From assembly GCA_947176515.1 (NCBI GenBank), contig CAMWQZ010000058.1, positions 1 through 6,887 of the forward strand: DNA of 6,887 nt, written 5' to 3'. A program made the translations under genes and the position numbers. How positions within the stretch are numbered: the stretch's first letter is position 1; every line of letters starts with the position of its first letter. Of the stretch, positions 6,800-6,887 are shown piece after piece. Origin of the DNA: an uncultured Bacteroidales bacterium (GTDB taxonomy: Bacteria; Bacteroidota; Bacteroidia; Bacteroidales; Muribaculaceae). A model generated the notes under the pieces. The model ran no database searches. It was not told where the DNA came from and saw nothing but the letters and a program-made list of their open reading frames with translations.

Positions 6800-6837
6800 A
6801 GTCAATTTCGATAATTGTAGATTAGTCATATTTTCCA

Positions 6838-6845
6838 CAAAAATA
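6838..6845 (-). promoter_or_regulatory. Candidate Bacteroidota promoter -7 element for the DUF2027-Smr/EFR1 operon
   Basis: On the reverse strand this site reads TATTTTTG, an exact match to TAnnTTTG. Transcription would begin around 6830-6832, leaving a leader of about 30 nt before the ATG at 6799. An ATG at 6829 would be leaderless, and one at 6850 would lie upstream of the RNA. The expected -33 position holds only a weak TTC-type match. The remaining sequence to the window end (6851-6887) has no other feature I can support. Confidence 0.5.
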
Positions 6846-6887
6846 ATCAAAATTTTGCGATTTTTGAACTCTTGCTCTCCATCCGTT

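Overview
The window looks like chromosomal DNA from a member of the Bacteroidales, possibly a Muribaculaceae-like gut bacterium; the family-level guess is weak. The evidence is threefold. The exported DUF5106/thioredoxin-like protein and the DUF2027-Smr protein are both Bacteroidota-type architectures. Start codons are preceded by A/T-rich stretches rather than strong AGGAGG sites. Two gene starts are preceded at short distance by exact matches to the Bacteroidota -7 element TAnnTTTG.

Positions 2-4923 hold six genes on the + strand. The first two are a sugar O-acetyltransferase (cut off by the window's left edge) and, 6 nt later, an exported serine esterase of the acetylxylan-esterase-like alpha/beta-hydrolase type. 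A 101-nt gap with a candidate promoter follows. Then comes a compact four-gene run with gaps of 12-14 nt: an exported DUF5106/thioredoxin-fold protein, the tRNA 2-thiouridylase mnmA, a DUF151 'bifunctional nuclease' with a C-terminal UVR motif, and the nucleotidase surE. Three of these four are cytoplasmic nucleic-acid or nucleotide housekeeping proteins; the first is exported and probably acts elsewhere.

Positions 4925-6799 hold two genes on the - strand, converging on surE with a single base between the stop codons. A DUF2027-Smr protein is transcribed first, from a promoter at about 6838-6845. An EFR1-type protein (flavodoxin fold plus two [4Fe-4S] motifs) follows after 3 nt. The two look co-transcribed.

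All genes appear intact except the first, which is truncated only by the window edge. I see no tRNA, rRNA, CRISPR array, insertion sequence, phage gene or attachment site. The window is almost fully coding; the only gap near 100 nt is 1358-1458. I did not find a convincing undescribed system. The most open questions are the roles of the DUF2027-Smr/EFR1 pair and of the DUF5106 protein.
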